In this document: positions 38,433 to 47,228 of the stretch, piece after piece
Layout of the letters: the number at the start of each line of letters is the position of its first letter
How positions within the stretch are numbered: the stretch's first letter is position 1
Source of the DNA: Novosphingopyxis sp965218915
GTDB lineage: Bacteria > Pseudomonadota > Alphaproteobacteria > Sphingomonadales > Sphingomonadaceae
Assembly (NCBI RefSeq): GCF_965218915.1
Contig: NZ_OZ244708.1
Location: forward strand, 1,426,001-1,490,000
Length of the DNA stretch: 64,000 bases
Direction: 5' to 3'
Notes under the pieces: generated by a model
Database searches by the model: none
What the model was told of the DNA's origin: nothing
Seen by the model: the letters and a program-made list of their open reading frames with translations, nothing else
Translations under genes and position numbers: made by a program

Positions 38433-39656
38433 ATGATCGATCGCCAGTTTCAGGGGTTTGGCGACGTGCCCATCGCCGCCAGCACCTTTGGCAATCCGGA
38501 CGATCCGCCGCTGCTGCTGCTGCCGGGCGGGGGCCAGTCGCGCCGCGTGTGGGACGATGCCGGCCGCGCGCTCGCCGCCGCGGGTCGCTATGCCGTGAGC
38601 ATCGATCTGCGCAGCCATGGCGAGAGCGGGCGGCCTGGCGACCGGCGCTACGATCTGGATGCGCATGTCCGCGATCTGTCCGCGATCCTCGCGCAATTTT
38701 CCTCACGCCCCGTGGTCGTCGGAGCCTCGCTCGGCGGGTGGATCGCGATGGCGACCTTGGGCGAGGGCGAGCCCGATCTCGCCACCGGTCTGGTGCTGGT
38801 GGATGCGCCGCCGCAGATCGATGCAAAAGCCGCTCGGGCACTGGGCGAAGCGCTGCGACGGTCCGAGCCTATGGGCGTTTCCGATGCCTTCGATCCCCTT
38901 GCCTTTGCGGATATGGATCTTGAGAATATCGAGCGGCGCCTGTCCGCGGCGGCGGCGCGTATCCGGCAGCCCACGTTGATCGTGCGCGGCCAGAACAGTA
39001 CGCTCAGCACGCCCGAGGCGATCGCGGCACTCGCCGGATCGATGGCCGATGCCGAACATGCCGAGGTCGAGGGCGCGGGGCATCTCGCGGTGTCGGACCA
39101 GAGCGAGGCATTCAACGCCCTGCTGCTCGAATTTTTGGAGCGTCGCGTGCCGCGCGAGCCGCCCGAATATCGTCAGGGATCGGACAGCCGTACATTGCGC
39201 GATGCGCTCGGCTGCTTTGGTACCGGCGTCACCGTGGTCACCACGATCGACGAGAATGGCGGACCGGTGGGTCTGACCGCCAACAGTTTTACCTCGGTGT
39301 CGCTAGACCCGGAGCTGCTGCTCGTATGTCTCGCCAAGTCCGCGGGCAGCTTGCCCGCGTTCCAGGCGGCGGACAGTTTCGCGGTCAACGTGCTGCACAT
39401 CGGTCAGCAGCCGGTGTCGAACCGCTTTGCCAGCCGCGGCGCGGACAAGTTCGCAGACACCGACGTAGAGACATGGGAGGGCGGGGTGCCGATCCTTAAA
39501 GGTTCGCTCGCCAGCTTCGAATGCGACAAGTTCGCGATGCACGATGGCGGCGATCACGAGATCCTGATCGGCCGCGTGCGCCGCGTGCGCTACGAGCCGC
39601 AGCGCGATCCGCTGCTCTATTTCCGCGGTAAATATCGCCGCCTGCATTTCGCTTGA
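38433..39656 (+). CDS. Alpha/beta hydrolase fused to a flavin reductase domain
   Basis: The protein has 407 residues in two domains. Residues 1-235 are an alpha/beta hydrolase: LLLPGGGQSRRVWD oxyanion region, nucleophile Ser in VVGASLGGW, and the catalytic His in EGAGHLAVSDQSEAF. Residues about 250-407 are a flavin reductase-like FMN-binding domain (LRDALGCFGTGVTVVTT, GLTANSFTSVSLDP, ending YFRGKYRRLHF). The second domain would supply reduced flavin to a monooxygenase or halogenase. Both catalytic sets look intact. The substrate is unknown; flavin-dependent halogenases nearby make a supply role conceivable. Confidence 0.88.
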   Translation: MIDRQFQGFGDVPIAASTFGNPDDPPLLLLPGGGQSRRVWDDAGRALAAAGRYAVSIDLRSHGESGRPGDRRYDLDAHVRDLSAILAQFSSRPVVVGASLGGWIAMATLGEGEPDLATGLVLVDAPPQIDAKAARALGEALRRSEPMGVSDAFDPLAFADMDLENIERRLSAAAARIRQPTLIVRGQNSTLSTPEAIAALAGSMADAEHAEVEGAGHLAVSDQSEAFNALLLEFLERRVPREPPEYRQGSDSRTLRDALGCFGTGVTVVTTIDENGGPVGLTANSFTSVSLDPELLLVCLAKSAGSLPAFQAADSFAVNVLHIGQQPVSNRFASRGADKFADTDVETWEGGVPILKGSLASFECDKFAMHDGGDHEILIGRVRRVRYEPQRDPLLYFRGKYRRLHFA

Positions 39657-39776
39657 GGCGTTCGACATCCTGGTCGCACCGGCTTTTACAGGTCCCGGCG
39701 AGCCCTCGCAGACCGAACGCGTCGAAAGTCGGCTCCCTCGCATCCCCTTGATCTGTCGCAACTTGCATCGTCCGAT

Positions 39777-39792
39777 ATGATAGCGCTATCAT
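39777..39792. promoter_or_regulatory. Palindromic LacI-type operator upstream of the GH5 gene
   Basis: ATGATAGCGCTATCAT is a perfect 16-bp palindrome located 22 bp before the GH5 start codon, just upstream of its AAGGAG ribosome binding site. The same TAGCGCTA core is found before xylX (48877), the GH3-GH10 operon (55458) and the TonB receptor gene (63294). A binding site for the LacI-family protein encoded at 54224-55336 is inferred. Confidence 0.75.
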
Positions 39793-39814
39793 CTCCGTCT
39801 AAGGAGACTCTTGC

Positions 39815-40822
39815 ATGCGTTTCGCCATCATGTCCGCCGCCGCGCTACTGCTGGCGTCCGCTCCTGTCGCCGCGCAGGGCAATGACGACGGCCTTCCCGT
39901 CGGCGCGTGTATCAATATCGGCAATCATCTCGAATCGCCTGACGAGAATGGCTGGGGTGGCGCGCGGATCGGTGAGGCGGACTTCCGCAACATCGCGGGC
40001 GCCGGGTTCGACACCGTGCGCATTCCGATACGCTGGGACAGCCATGCCGGCACCGATGCACCCTATACGATCGATCCGGCATGGCTGGACCGGGTGGAGG
40101 CGGTGGTCGACGGCGCGATGGGGGCGGGGCTCAACGTCATCCTCGACAGCCATAATTTTCTCGGGCTTCACGAAGCGCCCGAAGCGAACCGCGACGAACT
40201 CGCCGCGCTCTGGTCGCAGATCGCCGCGCGCTTCGCCGACCGTCCGGTGGGCCGGCTATGGTTCGAGATCGAGAACGAGCCGCACAATCAGCTGACCAAC
40301 GTCAATCTTCCGCAAATTTACGCGCCCGCGCTTGCCGCCATCCGCACGAGCAATCCGGACCGGCCGGTGATCGTCGGCGGCGAGTTCTGGAGCGGGATCG
40401 ATTCGCTGGCGACGCTGAACCTGCCCGACGATCCGCATATTTTCCCCACCTTTCATTATTACGAGCCCTTCGCCTTCACCCATCAGGGCGCCGAATGGCC
40501 AGAGGACAAGCAGCCGCTCGGCCGTATCTATGGCGGGCCGGAGGATGTGCAGCGGCTGAAAGACGATGTCGCCAAGGTCCGCGCCTATGTCGTGCGCACC
40601 GGCAAGACGCCGTTTATCGGGGAAAGCGGTGCCTATGAGGTGATCCCGCTCGATCAGCGCGTGGCCTATACCAGGGCGGTGCACGATGCGTTCGCGCCGC
40701 TCGGCATCGGCATGTGCACTTGGGCCTATACCAACACCTTTCCCTTTTACGATCACGAGAAGCAGCGCTGGCTGCCCGGGATGCTGGCGGCGATGGGGCT
40801 GCCGGGGACCGCAAAGGAATAA
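39815..40822 (+). CDS. Secreted GH5 endoglucanase-like glycoside hydrolase
   Basis: This GH5 (cellulase A) enzyme has 335 residues and a cleavable signal peptide (MRFAIMSAAALLLASAPVAA). The acid/base Glu is E155 in FEIENEPHN, and the nucleophile is E270 in FIGESGAY. DTVRIPIRWDSHAG and NVILDSHNF are standard barrel motifs. It probably cleaves beta-1,4 glucans or mixed-linkage hemicellulose in the periplasm or outside; exact specificity is open. AAGGAG is eight bases before the ATG. The operator palindrome at 39777 suggests co-regulation with the xylose genes. Confidence 0.92.
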   Translation: MRFAIMSAAALLLASAPVAAQGNDDGLPVGACINIGNHLESPDENGWGGARIGEADFRNIAGAGFDTVRIPIRWDSHAGTDAPYTIDPAWLDRVEAVVDGAMGAGLNVILDSHNFLGLHEAPEANRDELAALWSQIAARFADRPVGRLWFEIENEPHNQLTNVNLPQIYAPALAAIRTSNPDRPVIVGGEFWSGIDSLATLNLPDDPHIFPTFHYYEPFAFTHQGAEWPEDKQPLGRIYGGPEDVQRLKDDVAKVRAYVVRTGKTPFIGESGAYEVIPLDQRVAYTRAVHDAFAPLGIGMCTWAYTNTFPFYDHEKQRWLPGMLAAMGLPGTAKE

Positions 40823-40826
40823 GGCG

Positions 40827-40994
40827 ATGGCGCTGGAAATGTCGTCTGAATTGCAGACGTTCGAGGCACGCGTGCCGGGTATGCCGATCAACTATCAGAC
40901 GCGGCTCGACCGGCCGCTCATAGGAGACGCCAGGTTTAGGGTCCCGAAGTCCTGTATCGGTCCGGTCCGGATGCTCGGCGCGAGCGGCGGTTGA
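40827..40994 (+). CDS. Possible 55-residue leader ORF coupled to a halogenase gene
   Basis: The frame reads MALEMSSELQTFEARVPG onward and ends MLGASGG. It starts 4 bp after the GH5 stop, with AAGGAATAAGG upstream as a ribosome binding site. Its TGA at 40992-40994 overlaps the TTG used as start by the halogenase gene. No homologue is recognised. It could be a coupling leader, a small gene or a remnant. Chance cannot be excluded at this length. Confidence 0.3.
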   Translation: MALEMSSELQTFEARVPGMPINYQTRLDRPLIGDARFRVPKSCIGPVRMLGASGG

Positions 40995-42517
40995 CCGAAC
41001 GCCGCCCGATCCGCTCGCTCGTCATCGTCGGCGGCGGCACCGCCGGATGGATGGCGGCGGCCGCGGCGGCGCGTTTTCTGAACGACGGCCGGCGCAGCAT
41101 TACGCTGATCGAGTCGGAGTCGATCGGCACCGTCGGCGTGGGCGAGGCGACGATCCCGCCGCTGCGCGATTTCAACCGCCTGCTCGGCATCGAGGAGGCC
41201 GAGTTCCTGCGCGAGACCGGAGCGACGATGAAGCTCGGCATCGAATTCGTGAATTGGGGGCGGGTGGGGGACCGGTATTTTCACAGCTTCGGCAAGCCGG
41301 GCCATGATTTCGAGGGCGTGGCCTTTCACCAATATCACGCCAAATATCGCGGGCGACCGGAGGTCGGGGCCTTGACCGATTACTGCCTCGGCGCGCAGGC
41401 CGCCTATCGCGGGCGGTTCGCGCCGCATTCGGGCGATCCGCGCTCGCTGCTCGGCGGCCTGTCCTATGCCTATCATTTCGACGCCGGGCTTTACGCCGCC
41501 TTTTTGCGCCGCCGCGCCGAGGCGGGTGGCGTCCAGCGGATCGAGGGCAAGATCGCCGCGGTGGCCAAGGACGATCGCGGCCATGTCAGCGGCCTGAAGC
41601 TGGACGACGGGCGCGTGGCCGAGGGCGAGTTGTTCATCGATTGTTCGGGCTTTCGCAGCCTGCTGCTGGGCGAGGCGCTGGGCGTGGCTTATCGCGACTG
41701 GTCCGCATGGCTGCCCTGCGACCGGGCGATGGCGGTGCCGAGCGCGCGCGCCGACCCGCTGCCGTCGATGACCCGCGCCACCGCGCTGGAGGCGGGCTGG
41801 CAATGGCGCATTCCGCTGCAGCACCGCACCGGCAACGGCATCGTCTACGCCGGCGAATATCTGTCCGACGAGGCGGCGCGCGCGGTGCTGCTCGGAAATC
41901 TGGAAGAGGAGCCGCATGGCGAGCCCCGCGCGCTGCGTTTCACCGCCGGAATCCGCGAGCGGCAATGGGAGGGCAATGTCGTGGCACTCGGTCTGGCCGC
42001 CGGTTTCGTCGAGCCGCTGGAATCAACCTCGATTCATCTTATCCAGACCGCCATTTCGAAACTGTTCTGGTTGTTTCCGGACAGCGAATTTGCCGAGATC
42101 GAGCGGCTGGAGTTCAACCGGCTGATGACCGAGGCCTACGAATATGTGCGCGATTTCATCGTGCTGCATTACAAGGCGACCGAGCGCGTCGACACGCCGT
42201 TCTGGCGTCGCATGCGCGATATGGAGATACCCGGCAGCCTGGCCCACAAGATCGCACTGTTCCGCGAAAAAGGGCGCGTGAAGCGCTACGATCACGATCT
42301 GTTCGCGCTGCCGAGCTGGGTGATGGTGATGCTCGGCCAGCATATCGAGCCGGTCGGCTATGATGCACTGGTCGACGCGATGGACGATGACCGCGTGCTG
42401 GGTGCCATGCGGCAGATCGCCGATACGGTGGCCGCCACCGCCGAGCGGTTGCCGCGCCATGAGGAATATCTGGCGCGGGTGCTGGCTCAGTCGATGCCGA
42501 ACGCGCGGCGGACATAG
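40991..42517 (+). CDS. Flavin-dependent tryptophan halogenase family protein
   Basis: This FADH2-dependent halogenase-family protein has 508 residues. The dinucleotide motif VIVGGGTAGW is at 12-20, GVGEATIP follows, the catalytic lysine is K81 in GATMKLGIEF, and the WxWxIP signature appears as AGWQWRIP. The active-site Glu-Ser pair is in FVEPLESTSIHL. The start is a TTG at 40991, because no ATG or GTG is available before the conserved core and a stop lies upstream at 40937. Family members near TonB receptors are thought to act on indoles; the real substrate is unknown. Its 3' end overlaps the cupin gene by 31 bp. Confidence 0.88.
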   Translation: MTERRPIRSLVIVGGGTAGWMAAAAAARFLNDGRRSITLIESESIGTVGVGEATIPPLRDFNRLLGIEEAEFLRETGATMKLGIEFVNWGRVGDRYFHSFGKPGHDFEGVAFHQYHAKYRGRPEVGALTDYCLGAQAAYRGRFAPHSGDPRSLLGGLSYAYHFDAGLYAAFLRRRAEAGGVQRIEGKIAAVAKDDRGHVSGLKLDDGRVAEGELFIDCSGFRSLLLGEALGVAYRDWSAWLPCDRAMAVPSARADPLPSMTRATALEAGWQWRIPLQHRTGNGIVYAGEYLSDEAARAVLLGNLEEEPHGEPRALRFTAGIRERQWEGNVVALGLAAGFVEPLESTSIHLIQTAISKLFWLFPDSEFAEIERLEFNRLMTEAYEYVRDFIVLHYKATERVDTPFWRRMRDMEIPGSLAHKIALFREKGRVKRYDHDLFALPSWVMVMLGQHIEPVGYDALVDAMDDDRVLGAMRQIADTVAATAERLPRHEEYLARVLAQSMPNARRT

Positions 42518-43506
42518 GCGCGGATCATCTCCGCCCGGCCCGGCGAAGGAGGCCCCTGCACGCCCTTGAAATGATCGGGCAGATGCGCGGTGGTCGCGGC
42601 GGGATCGTCGGTGAACACGAAATGGTCGAACCAGCGGCGCCAGGCTTCGCGCTGCGGCGCGGGCAGATCGCGGATTTCCGATAGTGCCAACAAGAACGCG
42701 GCGAACGGCCGCTCGTCCCCGGCCGCGTCGAACCAGTAATTGACCAGAATATTGACGGGATCCAGCGCGGCGACGCCGTGCCACCAGAAGCTCGGGACGT
42801 AGATCGCGTCGCCCGGCGCCAGCTCGGCGGTGAGCGCCAGCGCTTCGGCTTTGGGATAGTCCGGATAGAGCGCGAGATCGGGCGCGTCGATATCGACCAT
42901 GCTGACCGGCTGGCCCGCCGGTGTGTTTTCGAGCGGGCCGACATAGAGATGTTCCGTCGCCTCGGGGGGAAACAGGGTGAAGCGACGGCGGCCCAGAGCG
43001 ACGACCGCGATATTGTCCGACAGGTCGTAATGCGGCGCGATGGTAGCGCGGCCGCTCAGCCAGAGGCGCGAGGCGGTACCGGGCCGGCCCATCGCAAGCG
43101 GCAACGGGTTGGCCAAGTCGAAACCCGGCAGATGCTGCGCGGTCTCGGTCGCCCCGGCGTAGAGACCGGGCGGATCGGTCGCGGCGCGGTCGTCCAGCAA
43201 TCGTCGGCCGACCTGCGAAACGGTGCCGGGGCGACGCACGAAATTGAAGCCGCTCCGGTCGGCCCGGTAAAAGAAGCGGCCGCGCTCGGATGGCGGCGCG
43301 ATCATCACATCGGCGGGCTTGCCGCTATCGAAATCGGCGATGTAATCGATCGCCTGCTCCGCTCCGTCGCGTGCGGCGGCGACCAGCGGCCAATCCGCCG
43401 CCAACCCGCGTATCACCGCGGGCCGATAGGCGGGAATCGACTCGCGTTCGAACCGCGCGGCGTCGACGCCCTCGATTTCCTCGACCGGCTGTATCGGCGG
43501 GCTCAT
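42487..43506 (-). CDS. Cupin-8/JmjC-like oxygenase domain protein
   Basis: This 339-residue protein of the cupin-like (JmjC-related) family is expected to bind iron and 2-oxoglutarate. The HxD metal motif is H159 and D161 in APHYDLSDN. The distal histidine is H243 in PSFWWHGVAAL. YRPAVIRGLAADWP and the C-terminal helices are typical. The ATG at 43506 overlaps the GH3 stop (ATGA), so it is translated from the halogenase-GH3 operon. Its end is convergent with the plus-strand halogenase. Hydroxylation of a protein or peptide partner is a possible role. Confidence 0.85.
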   Translation of the reverse strand: MSPPIQPVEEIEGVDAARFERESIPAYRPAVIRGLAADWPLVAAARDGAEQAIDYIADFDSGKPADVMIAPPSERGRFFYRADRSGFNFVRRPGTVSQVGRRLLDDRAATDPPGLYAGATETAQHLPGFDLANPLPLAMGRPGTASRLWLSGRATIAPHYDLSDNIAVVALGRRRFTLFPPEATEHLYVGPLENTPAGQPVSMVDIDAPDLALYPDYPKAEALALTAELAPGDAIYVPSFWWHGVAALDPVNILVNYWFDAAGDERPFAAFLLALSEIRDLPAPQREAWRRWFDHFVFTDDPAATTAHLPDHFKGVQGPPSPGRAEMIRAYVRRAFGID

Positions 43507-46031
43507 GAAGGGCAGGGCAGCGCTTGGTCCACCGCTGTATCGAGCGCGACGCGCGAAAGACTCACCGTCACGGGACCCGTCAGTCCGAGCGAGAACGGCA
43601 CGGAGATGCGGTCCATCCCGACGCCCTTGGCCGCGAAGCATTTGAGCGGGATGCCATAGCTCACCCATTTCCCGTCCGCGACGAGCCCGCTCAGCGGCAC
43701 CGACGCACCGCAAGTCGCGCCCGCGCACAGCATCGACAGCGTTGGCGACGTTCCGGGCGCACGGTCCACTTTCATGGCAAAGGCCAGCATCACATCGGCA
43801 TTGGTCTCGCGGTCCAGATCGATCGGCGCCTGCGTCTCCAGCGCGATGGTCGCCTTGCCGCCGGACAGCGCGAACTGGCGCGCGCCCTCCTGCACCTCGG
43901 TGTTGACGGCGGTCACCGTCATGCGTCCGTCCAGCGTGGTGAGCGGCACGCTGGTGACGCGGGTCGTGCTGCTGGAGCCATCCCCGACGATCAGCGACCA
44001 GGACGGCGATGGAACACCCTTGGACAGCCACACGGTGCCGTTGTCATTCTCCGCCACGCCGGTCGCTTCGGGCAATGTCTTCCATGCCGCCCGATCGGCG
44101 AGCGTCAGACCATAGCCATAGTCGAACAGTTTCGCGCCCTTGGCATCGGCGGTCATCGGCCAGGCGGTCGGCAGTTTGCCGGAAAAATCATAGCGCGCGC
44201 GCCCGTCCTTGCCCGCCACCAGCATGTCGGCCACGCCCTCGCCTTCCGATCCGGGCAGCCAGGCGGCGACAAAGGCATCGGCGGTGTTGAGCTCGGGGTT
44301 CATGAACAGCGGACGCCCGCTGATCATGACCGCGACCACCTCGATCCCGTCCGCCTTCAGCTTTTTCATCATCCCGATCGCACGTAGATCGTCGGCCAGC
44401 TGCAGCGTTTTGCGGTCGCCCTGGAACTCGGCATAGGGCTGCTCGCCGAACAGCACGATGGCGACGTCGGGCTTGGCCGCATAGCTGCCATCGGGCGAGA
44501 AGTTTGCATTGCCGCCCGCCTCGCGCACCGCCTGATCGATCCCGCTCCAGATCGAGGTGGCGCCGGGAAAATCGCTATTGTCGATGCCGGTGCCCTGCCA
44601 GGTCAGCGTCCAGCCGCCCGATTGCTGCGCGATGTCGTTCGCCGCCCCGCCCGCGACGAGCACCTTTGCCCCCGGTTTGATCGGCAGCAGCGATTCGCTG
44701 TTCTTCAGCAGCACCAGCGACTTGCGCACCGCCTCACGCGCCAGCGCGCGGTGTTCGGTGCTGCCGAGCTGGCTCCAGTCGCCCGCCAGCGGCCGCGCGG
44801 AGGGCCTGCCCGCCTCGAACAGGCCGACCCGCATCTTGACGCGCAATATCCGCCGCACCGCATCGTCGAGCCGTGCCATCGGCACCCTGCCCGACTTCAC
44901 CTCGGCCAGCAGCGACTTGTACAGCGGCTTCCAGGTGTCGGGCGCCATATACATGTCGAGCCCCGCGAGCATCGCCTGCGGGCAATCGGTGTTGCTGCAC
45001 CCTTCAACCTGCCCATGCGCGTTCCAGTCACTGACGATGAACCCATCGAAATTCATGCGGTCTTTCAGCACGCCGGTGAGCAACGAATGATTGCCGGTCA
45101 TCTTGACGCCGTTCCAGCTGGAGAAGCTGGCCATGACGGTGGCGACGCCCTGTTCGATCGCGGGGACATAGGGCGCGCCGTGGATGTCGCGCAATTCGGT
45201 TTCGGAGATCACCGCATCGCCCTGATCCTTGCCGCCCTCGGTGCCGCCATCGGCGAGGAAATGCTTGGTCGAGGCGATGACGTGCGGTCCGGCAAGCAGC
45301 GGACCATCGCTCGGATCGCCCTGCAGCCCGTCGATCATCCTGCCGACATAGGCGCTGACCAGCGCCGGATTGCTCGAATAGCCTTCATAGGCGCGGCCCC
45401 AGCGATAATCCTGCGGCACGGTGACGGTCGGCGCAAAGGTCCATTCCTGGCCGGTGGTGCGGATTTCCACGGCGGTGGCCGCGCCGATGCGCTCGATCAG
45501 GTCCGGATCATGCGCCGCGCCCAGACCGATATTGTGCGGGAACAGCGTTGCGCCGACGATATTGCTATGGCCATGGACCGCGTCGATGCCCCATATGATC
45601 GGGATCGCCACCCCGCCGTCGGATGTGTCCATCGAGGCATCATAGAACTGGTCGGCGAGCGCCAGCCAGGCTTCCCTGGGCGCCAGATCGTCATTGCCCG
45701 GCCCGCTATTGCCGCCGTTGAGCACCGAACCCAGATGATAGGTCTTCACGTCCTCGGGCGTTAGCGAGCCAATGTCCCCTTGGATCACCTGGCCGACCTT
45801 TTCCTCCACGCTCATGCGCCCGATCAGATCGCTGATGCGCTGCTCGGTCGCGGGCTGGCGCGCCAGCGGCCATTGGGCCGTGGGCCACAAAGCGGGATGC
45901 GCAATGCCCGACTGGCCCGCCGCCGTCGGCGCAGGAAGCGCCGCTGTGTCGGGCGAAGGACCGACCGGCATGGTCGTGCAGGCGGTGGCGAACAGGACGG
46001 CGAGGGCACTGGCGAGGAGCGGGCGGTTCAT
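43503..46031 (-). CDS. GH3 beta-glucosidase/exo-glucanase lipoprotein
   Basis: The enzyme has 842 residues. A lipoprotein signal has its lipobox ending in C18 (LFATAC). The GH3 barrel follows, with GIDAVHGHSN, STKHFLADGGTEGG and the nucleophile D335 in GFIVSDWNAHG. A C-terminal beta-sandwich, as in exo-1,3/1,4-glucanases, then adds a carbohydrate-binding-like tail. ATG 46031 is preferred over 46046 because GGAG lies six bases before it. It is most like cellodextrin-degrading ExoP enzymes and would finish the work of the GH5 enzyme. It lies between a degenerate halogenase gene and the cupin gene. Confidence 0.92.
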   Translation of the reverse strand: MNRPLLASALAVLFATACTTMPVGPSPDTAALPAPTAAGQSGIAHPALWPTAQWPLARQPATEQRISDLIGRMSVEEKVGQVIQGDIGSLTPEDVKTYHLGSVLNGGNSGPGNDDLAPREAWLALADQFYDASMDTSDGGVAIPIIWGIDAVHGHSNIVGATLFPHNIGLGAAHDPDLIERIGAATAVEIRTTGQEWTFAPTVTVPQDYRWGRAYEGYSSNPALVSAYVGRMIDGLQGDPSDGPLLAGPHVIASTKHFLADGGTEGGKDQGDAVISETELRDIHGAPYVPAIEQGVATVMASFSSWNGVKMTGNHSLLTGVLKDRMNFDGFIVSDWNAHGQVEGCSNTDCPQAMLAGLDMYMAPDTWKPLYKSLLAEVKSGRVPMARLDDAVRRILRVKMRVGLFEAGRPSARPLAGDWSQLGSTEHRALAREAVRKSLVLLKNSESLLPIKPGAKVLVAGGAANDIAQQSGGWTLTWQGTGIDNSDFPGATSIWSGIDQAVREAGGNANFSPDGSYAAKPDVAIVLFGEQPYAEFQGDRKTLQLADDLRAIGMMKKLKADGIEVVAVMISGRPLFMNPELNTADAFVAAWLPGSEGEGVADMLVAGKDGRARYDFSGKLPTAWPMTADAKGAKLFDYGYGLTLADRAAWKTLPEATGVAENDNGTVWLSKGVPSPSWSLIVGDGSSSTTRVTSVPLTTLDGRMTVTAVNTEVQEGARQFALSGGKATIALETQAPIDLDRETNADVMLAFAMKVDRAPGTSPTLSMLCAGATCGASVPLSGLVADGKWVSYGIPLKCFAAKGVGMDRISVPFSLGLTGPVTVSLSRVALDTAVDQALPCPS

Positions 46032-46061
46032 CAAATTCTCCGGCATTGTTTGGAAGGCGGG

Positions 46062-47228
46062 TCAGGACAAAGCGGCCGCGAGCATCCTGTCCGCGGCTTG
46101 ATCGGTGGGGAGGAGGGCGGTGGGATCGATCCGTTCGGGCCGCAGGCCGCATCCGATCAGCAGCGCCAGCCACTGACCGCGCGATACGGGATCGCCCTCG
46201 CGCAGCGGAAGGCGTCCGCGGTGGCGGAATTGTTCGACGATGGCGGTGAGACCGGGCGGCATGATGGACGCCCACGCGCCGAGCAGGAAGGGCGCGCTCG
46301 CCCATTCGAGCGTGGCGACATGCGCGGCGGTGGTCTGACGATTATATTCGCCGCGCACCGCGTCCAGCGCACCCTCCGGCGGAAGGAGCCGGATCGCGCG
46401 CAAGATGTCGGCAAGCGCGGTCGATAGAGCCAGGCCGTAGAGCGGTGGCACATCGATCGCGGCCTGGCCGAATGCGATGCGCTTGCCCTGCCAGGGCTGC
46501 GCGGCGCGGCCGGACCGGCGCTCGGCAGGCGCGAATGTCGCGCTCTGCTGGCCGATGCGCAGGAGCAATCGTCCGCCTTGTTCGCTGATCTGCTCGGCCG
46601 CTTGTTGAACGGTGGGAGCTCCCTGAAGATCGACGGCATCGAAGCTCGGCAGGAAATCCGACCAGTCCTCCCAATCGCTTGTCGTCCGATCGGCCTGCGG
46701 ATATGGGCGACAATCCAGCTCCAGTGCGCACGCCTCGCCATCCGGTTCGCTTGGCTGTTCGATCCCGATCGCGCCCGCCATGCGCCGCAGCAGATCGCGA
46801 TATCCGGCCGCATCGAAGCGATAGCCGGGCGGCGCGGAGCGATCGTCCAGCAGCGTTTCGGGCTGCGGCGCATCGCCCGCATCCTCCCGCCGCAACCATA
46901 ACTGGTGCAATGCCGCGCCGTCCGCGAACGGCTCTCTGCCTCGCTCCGGCACGCCAAAGCTGAGGCGGGCACCCCCCCAATTCCCGAACCGACTCACGCG
47001 CGTTTCGACCGGGCGCGCCGCCGTTTCGAACAATCGCGCGTCGAGCCCGATCTTGCGGTGAAAGTCGGCGAGTATAGGTCCCGCGGCGCCGTATTGCGGC
47101 TGCGCCATATCGTCCTCGCCGCCGATCAGCGTCACCTCGGCGCGCGGCAAAGCGCGCTTGTACGCGATCGCGGCGGCAAGCGCGACGATATCGCCGCCGA
47201 AAACCCGGATGCGATGGGCGCCGCTCAT
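46062..47228 (-). CDS. Degenerate flavin-dependent halogenase paralogue (probable pseudoenzyme)
   Basis: This 388-residue protein aligns by eye along its length with the neighbouring halogenase: FHRKIGLDARLFETAARPV against the IQRLGIDEAEFMEATGATF region, and DWEDWSDFLPSFDAV against EDWSEWLPCNRAA. Key residues are lost. The dinucleotide motif reads FGGDIVALAAA, the catalytic lysine position is T76, the WxWxIP motif reads RLLLRIGQ, and no EPLESTSI is seen. It is about 130 residues shorter. The frame is open, unlike a decaying gene, so a binding or regulatory partner role is likely. It overlaps the upstream halogenase by 4 bp. Confidence 0.7.
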   Translation of the reverse strand: MSGAHRIRVFGGDIVALAAAIAYKRALPRAEVTLIGGEDDMAQPQYGAAGPILADFHRKIGLDARLFETAARPVETRVSRFGNWGGARLSFGVPERGREPFADGAALHQLWLRREDAGDAPQPETLLDDRSAPPGYRFDAAGYRDLLRRMAGAIGIEQPSEPDGEACALELDCRPYPQADRTTSDWEDWSDFLPSFDAVDLQGAPTVQQAAEQISEQGGRLLLRIGQQSATFAPAERRSGRAAQPWQGKRIAFGQAAIDVPPLYGLALSTALADILRAIRLLPPEGALDAVRGEYNRQTTAAHVATLEWASAPFLLGAWASIMPPGLTAIVEQFRHRGRLPLREGDPVSRGQWLALLIGCGLRPERIDPTALLPTDQAADRMLAAALS

